The notes beneath the pieces were generated by a model. It had not been told where the DNA came from and made no database searches. It saw nothing but the letters and a program-made list of their open reading frames with translations. From an uncultured Ruminococcus sp. (GTDB lineage: Bacteria; Bacillota; Clostridia; Oscillospirales; Acutalibacteraceae), in assembly GCA_902802985.1 (NCBI GenBank), contig CADCOE010000054.1:1-64000 (forward strand): a DNA stretch of 64,000 nt. Reading direction: 5' to 3'. Positions 40,121-48,814 of this stretch are shown here, in pieces. A program made the position numbers and the translations under genes. Within the stretch, counting starts at the first letter, position 1. Each line of letters starts with the position of its first letter.

Positions 40121-43100
40121 TTATTTTGTGACAGTCAAAGTTAAATACTTCTTAGCAATATTCCCCTTGCTGTCCTTTACTTTGGTACATATGTCGTAAG
40201 TACCCGTTTTGGTCAGTTTAAATGTCATTGAGGATGTAGAATTATAAGATTGTGCTGTCTGCCACGTTGTATCTGATGTCTTTTTGTAATACAGACCGTA
40301 GCTGTACGGTGATGTACCACCCGATGCTGTTACTTTAAAAGTAGCAGTTTTACCGAGTGTGATACTTTCAGAAGAAGCGGTCGTTTTATTGACCAGTTCC
40401 GTTTTATTAACGGTAATTTTAAAATACTGTTTAGCAATGTTGCCTTTATTATCCTTCACCTTAGAGCATACATCATAAGTACCTACAGCGGTTGGTTTAA
40501 AGCTCATTGTTGCCGAAGAACCATATGCCTGTGCTGTTTTCCACGCTGTATCTGATGTCTTTTTGTAATACAAACCGTAGCTGTACGGTGATGTACCGCC
40601 AGATGCTGTTACTTTAAAAGTAGCAGTTTTTCCAAGGGTGATTGTTGTTGCCGATACGGTTGTTTTGTTGACCAATGATGCCTTCTTGACAGTTACAGTA
40701 AAGTATTGCTTTGCAATATCGTTTTTATTATCTTTTACTTTAGTACATACATCATAAGTACCTACATCAGTTGGTTTAAAACTCATTGTTGCCGAAGAAC
40801 CGTATGCCTGCGCTGTTTTCCACGCTGTATCTGATGTCTTTTTGTAATACAGACCATAACTATACGGTGATGTACCGCCAGATGCTGTTACTTTGAAGGT
40901 AGCGGTTTTCCCAAGGGTGACTGTTGTTGCCGATACAGTTGTTTTATTGGTAAGAGGATCATTTACCGGATCAGTAACGGTAATTACTTTTGTTGCCGTA
41001 ATATCTGACTCGGAATCAACCGCATTTACTGCTACAATAAACTTGCCCTTTTTAGTAGGTGTCCATGTACAAGCATTGGATGTGCTTGATGCCTTGATCG
41101 TAGTTCCGTCAGAAGCAATAAAGGAATATTTCACTGTACCTTGACTATTAGACGGTGTAGCTTTGAGCGTTACCGATTTGCCAAGAGCCACTTTTTCCGG
41201 TGTTGCTGTAAAGTTGATACTTAAAGTTTTGGTTGATTCAGGGAGATCGGTAAGTTCTTTTGATACAAACAATTTTTTCTCGGTAGAGAGCATTTTCAGA
41301 CCCTCTCCTGTCGGATATTGAACGCCGGAACCATTATTAAAGATCACATAAACATTACCAGTCAGTGTAGATGGAATAAGATAGGACCAATAATCACCGC
41401 TTTCTTCGGTCATTTCGATACCGGGCCAGCCTGCATTATTTTTCTTATTACTATCATAAACATAGCAGTAAACCTTCGACCAGTTGTATTCCGAATTGTC
41501 AAAAACAACACCGCCTGCTGAAAGTGCGGGATAGCCTACTCTCTTGCCTTTTTTGGTAAAGCTGTATGATTTTGACTTTGTAGTTCCGTCTGCTGCCTTT
41601 GCATCAATAGTTACTGTTACAGTATCGTCTGTTGCCGTGAAAGCACCCACCGTAATCGTTTTGCTGGATGATGTGATAATGCCGCTGTCACCTTCGGATG
41701 TGGTATAACTTACATTGGAAGCGTTCTGTGCCTTGATGGTAACATCCACTGTATTGGTAGTAAATACATTTTTACCATCGGCAGTTTCTGCAGAAATCTT
41801 GAGAACAGTCGGCTGAGGTGGTGTTACCTTACCATAATCTACAGTAGGATTATAGATAACGGCAATACCATTCTCATTTTTAATGGTACCTTTGATTGTT
41901 CCGCCTGATACGGTAAACTTTTCACCTGATACCTGATCTGTGTATGTACCGTCTGTCATACCGACACTAAGTGAAACAGCACCGGGACCTTCTCCTCTGA
42001 CAATAACAATACCGGTTGTGCCTCTCACGTTATAAGCAGTATTGCCCGAACTGCCCAATCTTTCACTTTGACCAACAAAGGCATTACGAAATCTGTTGGC
42101 TGCCACTACTTCAGGATCTGCCCACGTGAGAGAACCGACGTCGCCCAACTGTGTCTGTTCACCGCCAAGATTATCAAGTATGGTTGCATAAGACTGTCTT
42201 GCCTTCGATACGTCACCTGCCAGAATATCTTTTGAATAATAAGGACGTGCAAAGAAAAGACCGGTGGAGTTTTTACGTGAAGCAATGATAGCCCACGTCT
42301 TTTTGATGTCGGCATCATTAGCATCATAGGAGGAACCTCCGCCCATATAAGTATCGTGCGATTCTGCCCACATAACACACTTATCACCCTGTCCTGCAAT
42401 GTATCCGCAGTAACCGGAAGTAGCCAGTGCATTCACACTTCCATGAATAACGCTGTTTCTAAGGTTATCACTGGTAGAGTTATCAGTGATTGACATTTTG
42501 CTGCGGTAATACGCTTCTGCTTTCGTATCATCCAGTCGGTTTAACACTTCACCGTAAAAGTAAACGCCGTCATAACCATTTACTTTTTTGTAGTAATCTC
42601 TTGCGCCATCAAGAACAACATCCCAGAAGTCACTGGCAAAGGCAGGATTATCTGCCGGTGTTTCAATATGCTTGGCTGCGTCAAAACGGAACCCGTCTGC
42701 ACCACAGTCAATACATTCCTTTAAGAGATTAAGCACCATCTGCTGTACACGTTTGTCACCTGTATTCAGATCGGGCATACCCATATTTCCCTGTGTTACA
42801 TCAAAACGTCCGTCACTGGAATGTGTCCACGATGTACTGATATGCCAATAGGTGGGATCAATCAGCATATCCGGCTCCCAAAATTCGCCAACCTGCTTGG
42901 AAATATCGCCCATTACGGTTTTTTCATCACCGATTTTATAGCCCTGAATATTACCCATATGGTTCGCTACAATATCAACAATTACTTTAACATTGTATTT
43001 TTCGGCTTCAGCACACATTGCTTTAAATTCTGATTTTGTTCCAAACCAAGTATGTCCATTGTCGCAGATAGAAAAGGTAACCGGCTGATAAAGTTTCCAC

Positions 43101-43474
43101 CAGTTACTGTTATAACCTCCTGTACCATCGGGAATACCAACATCACCGTAAGCGACACCTTCCCAATAATAATCCTTGGGCTGCTGTACAGGTGATGTCT
43201 GAATAGAAGTATAACCGGCAGCGGCAATATATTTCATATATTTTTTGATGTTATTGTATGACCAGTTCCAGCAATGGAGGGTCACACCCTGCTGTGATGT
43301 TTCTGCCAATCCGTAATCTGTCGTTGTGGCTGCATCTGTTTTCAATGCAAAGATATTGCTCATACCGGCAAAGGAGGCAGCCATTACAGCTGCCGAAAGA
43401 ACTGCCGCTGTCGCTTTTTTAGCAATAGCACTGCATTTTGATGGTTTGATTTTTGATTTGATCTTTGAATTCAA
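40121..43474 (-). CDS. secreted alpha-amylase (GH13) with CBM26-like module and tandem Ig-like repeats
   Basis: 1,117 residues, signal peptide ending near DAAT. The GH13 core has DIVANHMGN (region I), GFRFDAAKH (nucleophile Asp), YFYGEVLN (acid Glu) and WAESHDTY (region IV). A CBM26-type starch-binding module follows (VVFDNSEYNWSKVYCYVYD, NAGWPGIEM), then one diverged and three near-identical 94-residue Ig-like repeats (GGTSPYSYGLYYKKTSD). It hydrolyses alpha-1,4 bonds of starch outside the cell. No cohesin, dockerin or sortase motif, so surface retention, if any, would rest on the repeats. Confidence 0.95.
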   Translation of the reverse strand: MNSKIKSKIKPSKCSAIAKKATAAVLSAAVMAASFAGMSNIFALKTDAATTTDYGLAETSQQGVTLHCWNWSYNNIKKYMKYIAAAGYTSIQTSPVQQPKDYYWEGVAYGDVGIPDGTGGYNSNWWKLYQPVTFSICDNGHTWFGTKSEFKAMCAEAEKYNVKVIVDIVANHMGNIQGYKIGDEKTVMGDISKQVGEFWEPDMLIDPTYWHISTSWTHSSDGRFDVTQGNMGMPDLNTGDKRVQQMVLNLLKECIDCGADGFRFDAAKHIETPADNPAFASDFWDVVLDGARDYYKKVNGYDGVYFYGEVLNRLDDTKAEAYYRSKMSITDNSTSDNLRNSVIHGSVNALATSGYCGYIAGQGDKCVMWAESHDTYMGGGSSYDANDADIKKTWAIIASRKNSTGLFFARPYYSKDILAGDVSKARQSYATILDNLGGEQTQLGDVGSLTWADPEVVAANRFRNAFVGQSERLGSSGNTAYNVRGTTGIVIVRGEGPGAVSLSVGMTDGTYTDQVSGEKFTVSGGTIKGTIKNENGIAVIYNPTVDYGKVTPPQPTVLKISAETADGKNVFTTNTVDVTIKAQNASNVSYTTSEGDSGIITSSSKTITVGAFTATDDTVTVTIDAKAADGTTKSKSYSFTKKGKRVGYPALSAGGVVFDNSEYNWSKVYCYVYDSNKKNNAGWPGIEMTEESGDYWSYLIPSTLTGNVYVIFNNGSGVQYPTGEGLKMLSTEKKLFVSKELTDLPESTKTLSINFTATPEKVALGKSVTLKATPSNSQGTVKYSFIASDGTTIKASSTSNACTWTPTKKGKFIVAVNAVDSESDITATKVITVTDPVNDPLTNKTTVSATTVTLGKTATFKVTASGGTSPYSYGLYYKKTSDTAWKTAQAYGSSATMSFKPTDVGTYDVCTKVKDNKNDIAKQYFTVTVKKASLVNKTTVSATTITLGKTATFKVTASGGTSPYSYGLYYKKTSDTAWKTAQAYGSSATMSFKPTAVGTYDVCSKVKDNKGNIAKQYFKITVNKTELVNKTTASSESITLGKTATFKVTASGGTSPYSYGLYYKKTSDTTWQTAQSYNSTSSMTFKLTKTGTYDICTKVKDSKGNIAKKYLTLTVTK
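40140..40985 (-). repeat. three tandem 282-bp repeats in the amylase gene
   Basis: Near-identical copies spaced 282 bases apart, each coding one 94-residue Ig-like domain. The segment coding GGTSPYSYGLYYKKTSD recurs near 40270, 40551 and 40833. The high DNA identity suggests recent duplication or gene conversion. Confidence 0.9.
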
Positions 43475-43815
43475 AAAACAACACTCCCCTGTAATAATTT
43501 AATTTTGGATAAATGCCGCTGCATCTACCACATCTACTATGATAATTTTACAATAATTTTTAAAATTTGTAAAACTGCTTATTCTGATGATAGAATTACT
43601 TTTTACAAAAAAATCGCCGATTTCCAATTTAAATGTCGGCGGTTTTTATAATATGTTTTTTATTTTTTTGTTAACCATTTTACATTTTTCTGTATTTTTT
43701 TCGATATATTAACCATAGAAAATATTATTTTTATTTATTTTACACAATAATCATTTTTGTATCATTGCACAATAATTCAATAATTGACACTATTTTTATG
43801 TATTTTATTTATAAC
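43475..43815. other. amylase promoter region and znu terminator
   Basis: On the minus strand TTTACA (43568-43573), 17 bases, TAAAAT (43545-43550), followed by a 70-base leader to the amylase ATG. The znu terminator is at 43608-43647. The AT-rich remainder (43650-43815) has no visible gene. Confidence 0.65.
43608..43647 (-). terminator. znu operon terminator
   Basis: AATCGCCGA and TCGGCGGTT pair, and T7 follows on the minus strand. Confidence 0.75.
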
Positions 43816-44667
43816 TTAAAACACTTTTTGGTGTATACCTGCTTTTTTCAAAATAAAGCCGACAACCGAGAATAAAATCAAAGCACCCAGATTAACAATG
43901 ACAATACTGGCACCTGTCGGTGTCGAATAGATATATGAAATAACCAGACCGATAAAAAAGCATATGACAGACACGATTGCTGAACTGATCATTACAGTTT
44001 TAAACCGTTTGAAAATCCGCATAGAAGTGATGGCAGGAAAGATAATCAGACTTGATATTAACAATGAACCCATCATTTTCATTCCAATCACAATAGTGAG
44101 TGCCGTCAGCAATGCAATGATCATATTATATATTCCTGCCTTTGTTCCTGTTGCACGTGCAAAGCTTTCATCAAATGTAACCGCAAAAATTTTGTGATAA
44201 AAGAATATAAAAAGAATCAATACCACTACCGACAGTACCACACATATCCATAGATCACTTTGTGACATCGAAAGAATACTGCCAAACAAATAGCTGTTGA
44301 TGTCTGTCTGTAATCCTTTTGCCATAGTAGCCGCCATAATGCCAATAGCGAGCGAAGCAGTGGAAATTAACGCAATAGCAGCGTCACCTTTAATTTTACT
44401 GTTTTCGCTTAGACGCAGCAGCAAAAATGCGGCTGCTACAACAATCGGCATCGCAAATTCCAACGGCGTCAGGTTGGCAATATTCGCTGCTGTAGCGATC
44501 GCCAATGCTCCAAATCCCACGTGGGAAAGACCATCGCCTATCATAGAATATCTCTTTAAAACAAGACTAACTCCCAACAGTGCCGCACACAGCGACACAA
44601 GCGTTCCGCCGACCAATGCCCGAAACATAAACGGATAGGAAAACATTTCTATTATTTCATTCAACAA
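43816..44667 (-). CDS. znuB: zinc/manganese ABC transporter permease (ZnuB-like)
   Basis: About 283 residues with eight to nine hydrophobic segments. FSYPFMFRALVGGTLVSLCAALLG and the central GDGLSHVGFGALAIA are ABC-3 family marks. A TTG start is chosen since GGGAG lies 9 bases upstream; the longer frame enters the znuC gene. It forms the membrane channel with the ZnuC and ZnuA products upstream. Confidence 0.9.
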   Translation of the reverse strand: MLNEIIEMFSYPFMFRALVGGTLVSLCAALLGVSLVLKRYSMIGDGLSHVGFGALAIATAANIANLTPLEFAMPIVVAAAFLLLRLSENSKIKGDAAIALISTASLAIGIMAATMAKGLQTDINSYLFGSILSMSQSDLWICVVLSVVVLILFIFFYHKIFAVTFDESFARATGTKAGIYNMIIALLTALTIVIGMKMMGSLLISSLIIFPAITSMRIFKRFKTVMISSAIVSVICFFIGLVISYIYSTPTGASIVIVNLGALILFSVVGFILKKAGIHQKVF

Positions 44668-44683
44668 TTTTAAAATCTCCCGA

Positions 44684-45394
44684 TTAAAATGATTTTTCTT
44701 CCGAAAAGAAATAGCGTCCCATTGGACTTTTGATATACTCTTCTGTCGTTCCGTAAAAGCTTTGATCAAAATTCAAATGCAGAATATGTGAAGCATATTT
44801 TACAGAAGCATTGATATCATGTGACACCATAATAATGGTTATTTTTTCTTTTTTGTTCAGTTCCTCTATCAACCGATACATTTCTTCAGTGACAATCGGA
44901 TCAAGTCCTGTGACCGGTTCATCCAGAATAATAATTTTTTTGCTTGCACATAATGCCCGGGCAAGAAGGACTCTTTGTTGCTGTCCTCCCGATAATTCCC
45001 GATAACTTTTATGAACAAGTGACTGAATACCAAGACGCTCTATATTCTCCATCGCGTTTTTTTTATCATTTTTGGAATAAAAAGGAAACCAACCTCTGCT
45101 GTTGAGTCTGCCTGACAACACTACCTCAAATACTCCTGCCGGAAAATCCTTTTGAGCAGGAGTCTGCTGTGGCAAATACCCTACTTCGTTTGATTTAAGT
45201 CCCGATAAATGAATAATTTTCCCACGAGAAGGCGATTTCAAACCAAGCAATCCTTTGATCAATGTACTTTTCCCAGAGCCGTTTTCGCCGACCACACAAA
45301 GATATTCCCCTTCGTTAACATCAAAACTAAGGTTTTTGACGACCTGTGTACTTTCATAGGAAAACGACAGATTATCACAAGAAATCAGCTTCAT
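44684..45394 (-). CDS. znuC: zinc ABC transporter ATPase (ZnuC-like)
   Basis: 236 residues: Walker A GENGSGKSTLIKGL, Q-loop YLPQQ, signature LSGGQQQRVLLARAL, Walker B IIILDEPVTGLD, and H-loop MVSHD. It powers uptake with the ZnuA and ZnuB products on either side. Confidence 0.93.
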   Translation of the reverse strand: MKLISCDNLSFSYESTQVVKNLSFDVNEGEYLCVVGENGSGKSTLIKGLLGLKSPSRGKIIHLSGLKSNEVGYLPQQTPAQKDFPAGVFEVVLSGRLNSRGWFPFYSKNDKKNAMENIERLGIQSLVHKSYRELSGGQQQRVLLARALCASKKIIILDEPVTGLDPIVTEEMYRLIEELNKKEKITIIMVSHDINASVKYASHILHLNFDQSFYGTTEEYIKSPMGRYFFSEEKSF

Positions 45395-45395
45395 T

Positions 45396-46349
45396 TCAGG
45401 ATAAAGCCTCCTTCAGATTTTTAACATTTTTCTGCATTAATTCTATATAAGTGATCCCACTGTCAAATTCATCTTGTGTTACGTTATGACAGGAATGAAA
45501 CGTCAGCTTTTTAGCATCCGAACTCTCACAGATCGTATCGGCAATTTTTCCATTGGAAAATTCTATAGAAAAAACAACCGGTATTTTTTCCGTTTTTACT
45601 TTATTGATCAAAAATGATATGGTAGAGGCACTTGGTTCCGTTTCCGAAGAACAACCCGGAAATGCCGCATAATAGCTCAGTTCATATTCATCGGTGAAAT
45701 ATCGGAACGGAAATCTATCACCAAAAATCAGAGTTTTTCGTTTGCCGTTTTCCACCACCTTACGAAATTGATCGTCAAGAGAGGATAATTTGGCACAATA
45801 AGCAACCGTATTTTTTTCAAAATCCGCAGAATAGGATGGTTCCAATTCCTTCAATGCTTCCGCTATTTTTTTAGCTATGGTAACAGCATTTTTCGGAGAA
45901 GTCCAGACGTGCTCATCATATTCCACTTCATCTTCTTGTTCTTCTTCTGCTTCCATTCCCTCCACTGTTTCTTCTTCCACAGTATCTACGCAATCCATCA
46001 AAGCGATCACCTTTTTTGGTTTCTGTTCATCGGAGGAAAGAATATCTTTTACCCATTCGTCCGATTCTCCTCCTACATAAATAAACAAATCACAATTTTG
46101 CACCTTAATAATATCCTGTGGCGTAGGGTCATAGTCGTGACTTTCTGTTCCCGGTTTCAGCAGCATTGACACATCTATATGATCGCCACCCACCTGACGA
46201 GCAAAATCATAGGACGGGAATATAGTGGAAATCACATTCAACTGCGGCCCCTTGTTTTTGTCTTTTATCTGACTGTTTTTCTCGGTACAAGCACAAAGCA
46301 AAACAACTGTCATTACCATTGCAAGTATGACGGCGGTTATTTTTTTCAT
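45396..46349 (-). CDS. znuA: zinc-binding lipoprotein (ZnuA-like, cluster A-I)
   Basis: 317 residues. Lipobox LLCACTEKN. Fold marks are IFPSYDFARQVGGD, SMLLKPGTESHDYDPTP and YVGGESDEW. A Glu-rich stretch (VEEETVEGMEAEEEQEDEVEYDE) leads to EHVWTSPKNA; in ZnuA this loop is His/Asp/Glu-rich and gathers zinc. His in GTESHDYDPTP and DEHVW are likely ligands. Manganese is possible, but the Zur-type gene next door favours zinc. Confidence 0.92.
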   Translation of the reverse strand: MKKITAVILAMVMTVVLLCACTEKNSQIKDKNKGPQLNVISTIFPSYDFARQVGGDHIDVSMLLKPGTESHDYDPTPQDIIKVQNCDLFIYVGGESDEWVKDILSSDEQKPKKVIALMDCVDTVEEETVEGMEAEEEQEDEVEYDEHVWTSPKNAVTIAKKIAEALKELEPSYSADFEKNTVAYCAKLSSLDDQFRKVVENGKRKTLIFGDRFPFRYFTDEYELSYYAAFPGCSSETEPSASTISFLINKVKTEKIPVVFSIEFSNGKIADTICESSDAKKLTFHSCHNVTQDEFDSGITYIELMQKNVKNLKEALS

Positions 46350-46786
46350 CTCTTTTTTATCTCCTTTTCGTTGGGATCATCGGCACATTTCTGACATATT
46401 CCGTAAAATACCGTTTTGAACGGATCTATTTTAAATCCGTGCTCCGAAAAAATATGCGAATACAGATCGTTCATTCGATGACATTCCAAATGTATCAGGC
46501 AACCGCATTTTTCACACATTAAATGGAAATGTTCATAACATTCTTGGTCACGAACAGCATATTGAAAGCAGGCTCCGTTAGTGGTTCCCGTATTATACTT
46601 ACGTACAAAATCCTGTTCCAAAAGCTTTTCAAGGTGTCTGTAAATGGTTGTTACTCCGATGGGGTGTCCGTTATTTTCAAAATACTCACTGATTTGATTG
46701 ACCGTCACGTGACTGTCTTTATGTTTTAACATATAATCTAGAATTGCTTCACGCTGACGTGTTTTATAACCATTTGAGCTGTTCAT
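46346..46786 (-). CDS. zur: Fur-family metalloregulator (Zur-like)
   Basis: 146 residues. The winged HTH spans residues 8-75 (TVNQISEYFENNGHPIGVTTIYRHLEKL). Two CxxC pairs (MCEKCG and ICQKC) form the structural zinc site, and a His-rich segment (HFHLMC) the sensor. It heads zur-znuA-znuC-znuB with a 4-base overlap, so autoregulation by zinc is likely. Zur is inferred from context; Fur or PerR type cannot be fully ruled out. Confidence 0.88.
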   Translation of the reverse strand: MNSSNGYKTRQREAILDYMLKHKDSHVTVNQISEYFENNGHPIGVTTIYRHLEKLLEQDFVRKYNTGTTNGACFQYAVRDQECYEHFHLMCEKCGCLIHLECHRMNDLYSHIFSEHGFKIDPFKTVFYGICQKCADDPNEKEIKKR

Positions 46787-46822
46787 TTTATCGATTTCAC
46801 CTCTCGCTTCGGTGTATGAATT

Positions 46823-46865
46823 TGAAAAGCATTTTCATTTTAGCATTATGTACTGCTATTGTCAA
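46823..46865 (-). promoter_or_regulatory. zur-znu promoter and operator
   Basis: TTGACA (46860-46865), 17 bases, TAAAAT (46837-46842) on the minus strand. Immediately downstream is the palindrome TGAAAATGCTTTTCA (46823-46837 on either strand), placed so that a bound repressor would block the start. Confidence 0.75.
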
Positions 46866-46957
46866 GGCAATTACAGCATAATTTTTTATAAACTCTGTAA
46901 CCGATTTTCAAAATATGCGTATTATATAGTGTAATCAATAAAAGGAGGAATTAAGTT

Positions 46958-47095
46958 ATGTGTAACAATGGTTTTTTTGGTGGAAATAGCTGCTGCTGGG
47001 TGATCATCCTTATCGTAATCCTTGTTTGCTGCTGCGGTGGCAACAACAACGGCGGATGCTGCGGCGATAACAACGGCTGTGGCTGTGGCTGCTGA
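46958..47095 (+). CDS. small Cys/Gly/Asn-rich membrane protein
   Basis: 45 residues. MCNNGFFGGNSCCW is followed by a short helix (VIILIVILV) and CCCGGNNNGGCCGDNN with 12 cysteines in all. A perfect RBS (AAAGGAGGAA) and a downstream terminator show that it is a real transcript. It recalls the YjcZ-type small sporulation coat/membrane proteins, but the Cys content also suits metal binding. It is unusual for this region in being a lone plus-strand gene beside the zur locus. Confidence 0.75.
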   Translation: MCNNGFFGGNSCCWVIILIVILVCCCGGNNNGGCCGDNNGCGCGC

Positions 47096-47106
47096 TCCTG
47101 AAGCTT

Positions 47107-47151
47107 AAAAACGGCTCCGACATTCCATTGCGGTTTGTCGGAGCCGTTTTT
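47107..47151 (+). terminator. terminator of the small Cys-rich gene
   Basis: A 16-bp stem, AAAAACGGCTCCGACA with its complement, followed by T. It may also serve rpiB on the other strand. Confidence 0.85.
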
Positions 47152-47160
47152 CATTATTCA

Positions 47161-47610
47161 TCAGATGTCTTTTCCGTTTTCAATATCTGTCAAAAGATCC
47201 ACTCTGCGTTGGTGTCTTCCCCCCTCAAATTCGGTCGAAATAAAAATATCCACCAGTTTATCGGCAAGTTCCGAAGTCACAACATTCTGTCCCATACAGA
47301 TAACATTCGCATTGTTATGACGGCGTGTCATTTCAGCCAACATTTCGTTAGTACATACAGCAGCACGTATTCCGTGAACCTTGTTTGCTGCCATTGATAC
47401 ACCAAGCCCAGTGGTGCAACAGATAACACCGAAATCATACTCTTTTTTTGCTACAGCGGAAGCGGCAAGATAAGCAAATTTAGGATAATCTACCGATTCT
47501 TTTGAAAAACATCCGAAATCTTTATAAACTATTCCTTTTTCATCCAGATGCTTTTTGATGGATTCTTTTAATTCAAAAGCGCCGTGGTCGGCTGCAAGTG
47601 CTAATTTCAT
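47161..47610 (-). CDS. rpiB: ribose-5-phosphate isomerase B
   Basis: 149 residues: LAADHGAFELKESIKKHL, the active-site Cys in VICCTTGLGVSMAANKVHGIRAA and NANVICMGQN. It interconverts ribose-5-P and ribulose-5-P; LacAB-type sugar isomerase activity is a known alternative in the family. Downstream of tsaB by about 50 bases. Confidence 0.93.
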   Translation of the reverse strand: MKLALAADHGAFELKESIKKHLDEKGIVYKDFGCFSKESVDYPKFAYLAASAVAKKEYDFGVICCTTGLGVSMAANKVHGIRAAVCTNEMLAEMTRRHNNANVICMGQNVVTSELADKLVDIFISTEFEGGRHQRRVDLLTDIENGKDI

Positions 47611-47660
47611 TTATATTTTCCTTTCAGATAACAATATTTTTAAACACAAACCGTGTGTTT

Positions 47661-48377
47661 TCACCAATTACTTTTTTGCTGTGCCAATTTTGCTTTCAGC
47701 TCCCGTTCTGCCTGCGGCAGCCGAAGATAGAGCGGCTGCAGAGCAGCAGAGGTGCAAAGTCCGTTGTGACAGGCAAGCCGTTCGGCTGCTTTTGCTGTAC
47801 CGTATGCCCGTTGATAGCGGATATTTTCCGGAACAAGAATGATATTGTCGAGTTTGCCGCTGTAAGCATTATAACAAATACTGGCTCCGTCTCCCACCAG
47901 ATAAATGTCATCGTCATAATATTCCAAATCTGACAGCAGTTCATTAATACTAAGCGCTCTGTCAGCTGTGATACGTTCTACATTTCCTTTCCCAAGCATA
48001 AATAAGGCATTGTATATCTGACTGCATCGTGCATCCATCACGCAACACGCTATCCCGTGAAAATAGGGCATATTATACGCCATTGACTCCAATGTTGACA
48101 CCGATGCACAAGGTTTATCAAGCGGCATTGATAATCCTTTTATCGTTGATACTCCGATACGTACCCCTGTAAAAGATCCCGGACCTGCATTGACCGCAAA
48201 GATATCAACATCATCAATATTGGTATCAGTGGTCTTCAGTAAGGTATCGACAATAGGCATTAACGTCTGACTGTGGGTTGTTTTTATATTCAAAAAAAAT
48301 TCTCCTGCTAATTCACCGTCACTCAATAAAGCAGCGGATACCGGGGAAGCAGATGTATCTAATGCAAGAATTTTCAT
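47661..48377 (-). CDS. tsaB: tRNA threonylcarbamoyladenosine biosynthesis protein TsaB
   Basis: 238 residues: ILALDTSASPVSAALL at the start, then FAVNAGPGSFTGVRIGVSTIKGLS, the ASKHA-fold mark of TsaB. It acts with TsaD and TsaE in t6A modification of ANN-decoding tRNAs. It overlaps tsaE by 4 bases. tsaD is not in the window. Confidence 0.95.
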   Translation of the reverse strand: MKILALDTSASPVSAALLSDGELAGEFFLNIKTTHSQTLMPIVDTLLKTTDTNIDDVDIFAVNAGPGSFTGVRIGVSTIKGLSMPLDKPCASVSTLESMAYNMPYFHGIACCVMDARCSQIYNALFMLGKGNVERITADRALSINELLSDLEYYDDDIYLVGDGASICYNAYSGKLDNIILVPENIRYQRAYGTAKAAERLACHNGLCTSAALQPLYLRLPQAERELKAKLAQQKSNW

Positions 48378-48796
48378 ATCTGTTCAGCCCCCTCTATGGT
48401 AATTTCTCGTTCTGTTTCGGACAAATATTCGATCGTGATCGTAATAAGATTTTCGGGAAGAAAGGAGGAAATATTTTCGCTCCATTCAATCACCATTATT
48501 CCATTGTTAATATAATCAAAAAATCCCGTTGAATAAAGATCATCATAGCAAGTGATCCTATACATATCAAAATGATAGATACGAAACTTTCCTTCGTATT
48601 CATTCACCAGTGCAAAAGTCGGACTCGAAACGCCGTCGTTTATACCCAAACCTCGGGAAAGACCTCTTGTAAATGCTGTTTTCCCTGCACCCAATCCGCC
48701 AAACATAGCTATGATCTCCGTACCCTTCAGCGTTTGAGAAAGACGAAATGCGATCTGCTCGGTTTCTTCAGGGGAAATACTTATGAATTTCTGCAA
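48374..48796 (-). CDS. tsaE: tRNA threonylcarbamoyladenosine biosynthesis ATPase TsaE
   Basis: 140 residues: the P-loop GGLGAGKTAFTRGLSRGLG, VSSPTFALVNEYEG, and a Walker B-like IMVIEWSEN. It drives turnover of the t6A complex. Directly upstream of tsaB. Confidence 0.95.
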   Translation of the reverse strand: MQKFISISPEETEQIAFRLSQTLKGTEIIAMFGGLGAGKTAFTRGLSRGLGINDGVSSPTFALVNEYEGKFRIYHFDMYRITCYDDLYSTGFFDYINNGIMVIEWSENISSFLPENLITITIEYLSETEREITIEGAEQI

Positions 48797-48814
48797 ATTA
48801 ATAACCTCTCAATA

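Noticed and set aside
40140-40985. CRISPR-like tandem repeats
   Set aside because: Period 282 bases with no spacers, inside the amylase reading frame.
18949-43474. Amylosome dockerins or cohesins in the starch enzymes
   Set aside because: No dockerin calcium-loop repeats or cohesin domains could be found in these proteins.
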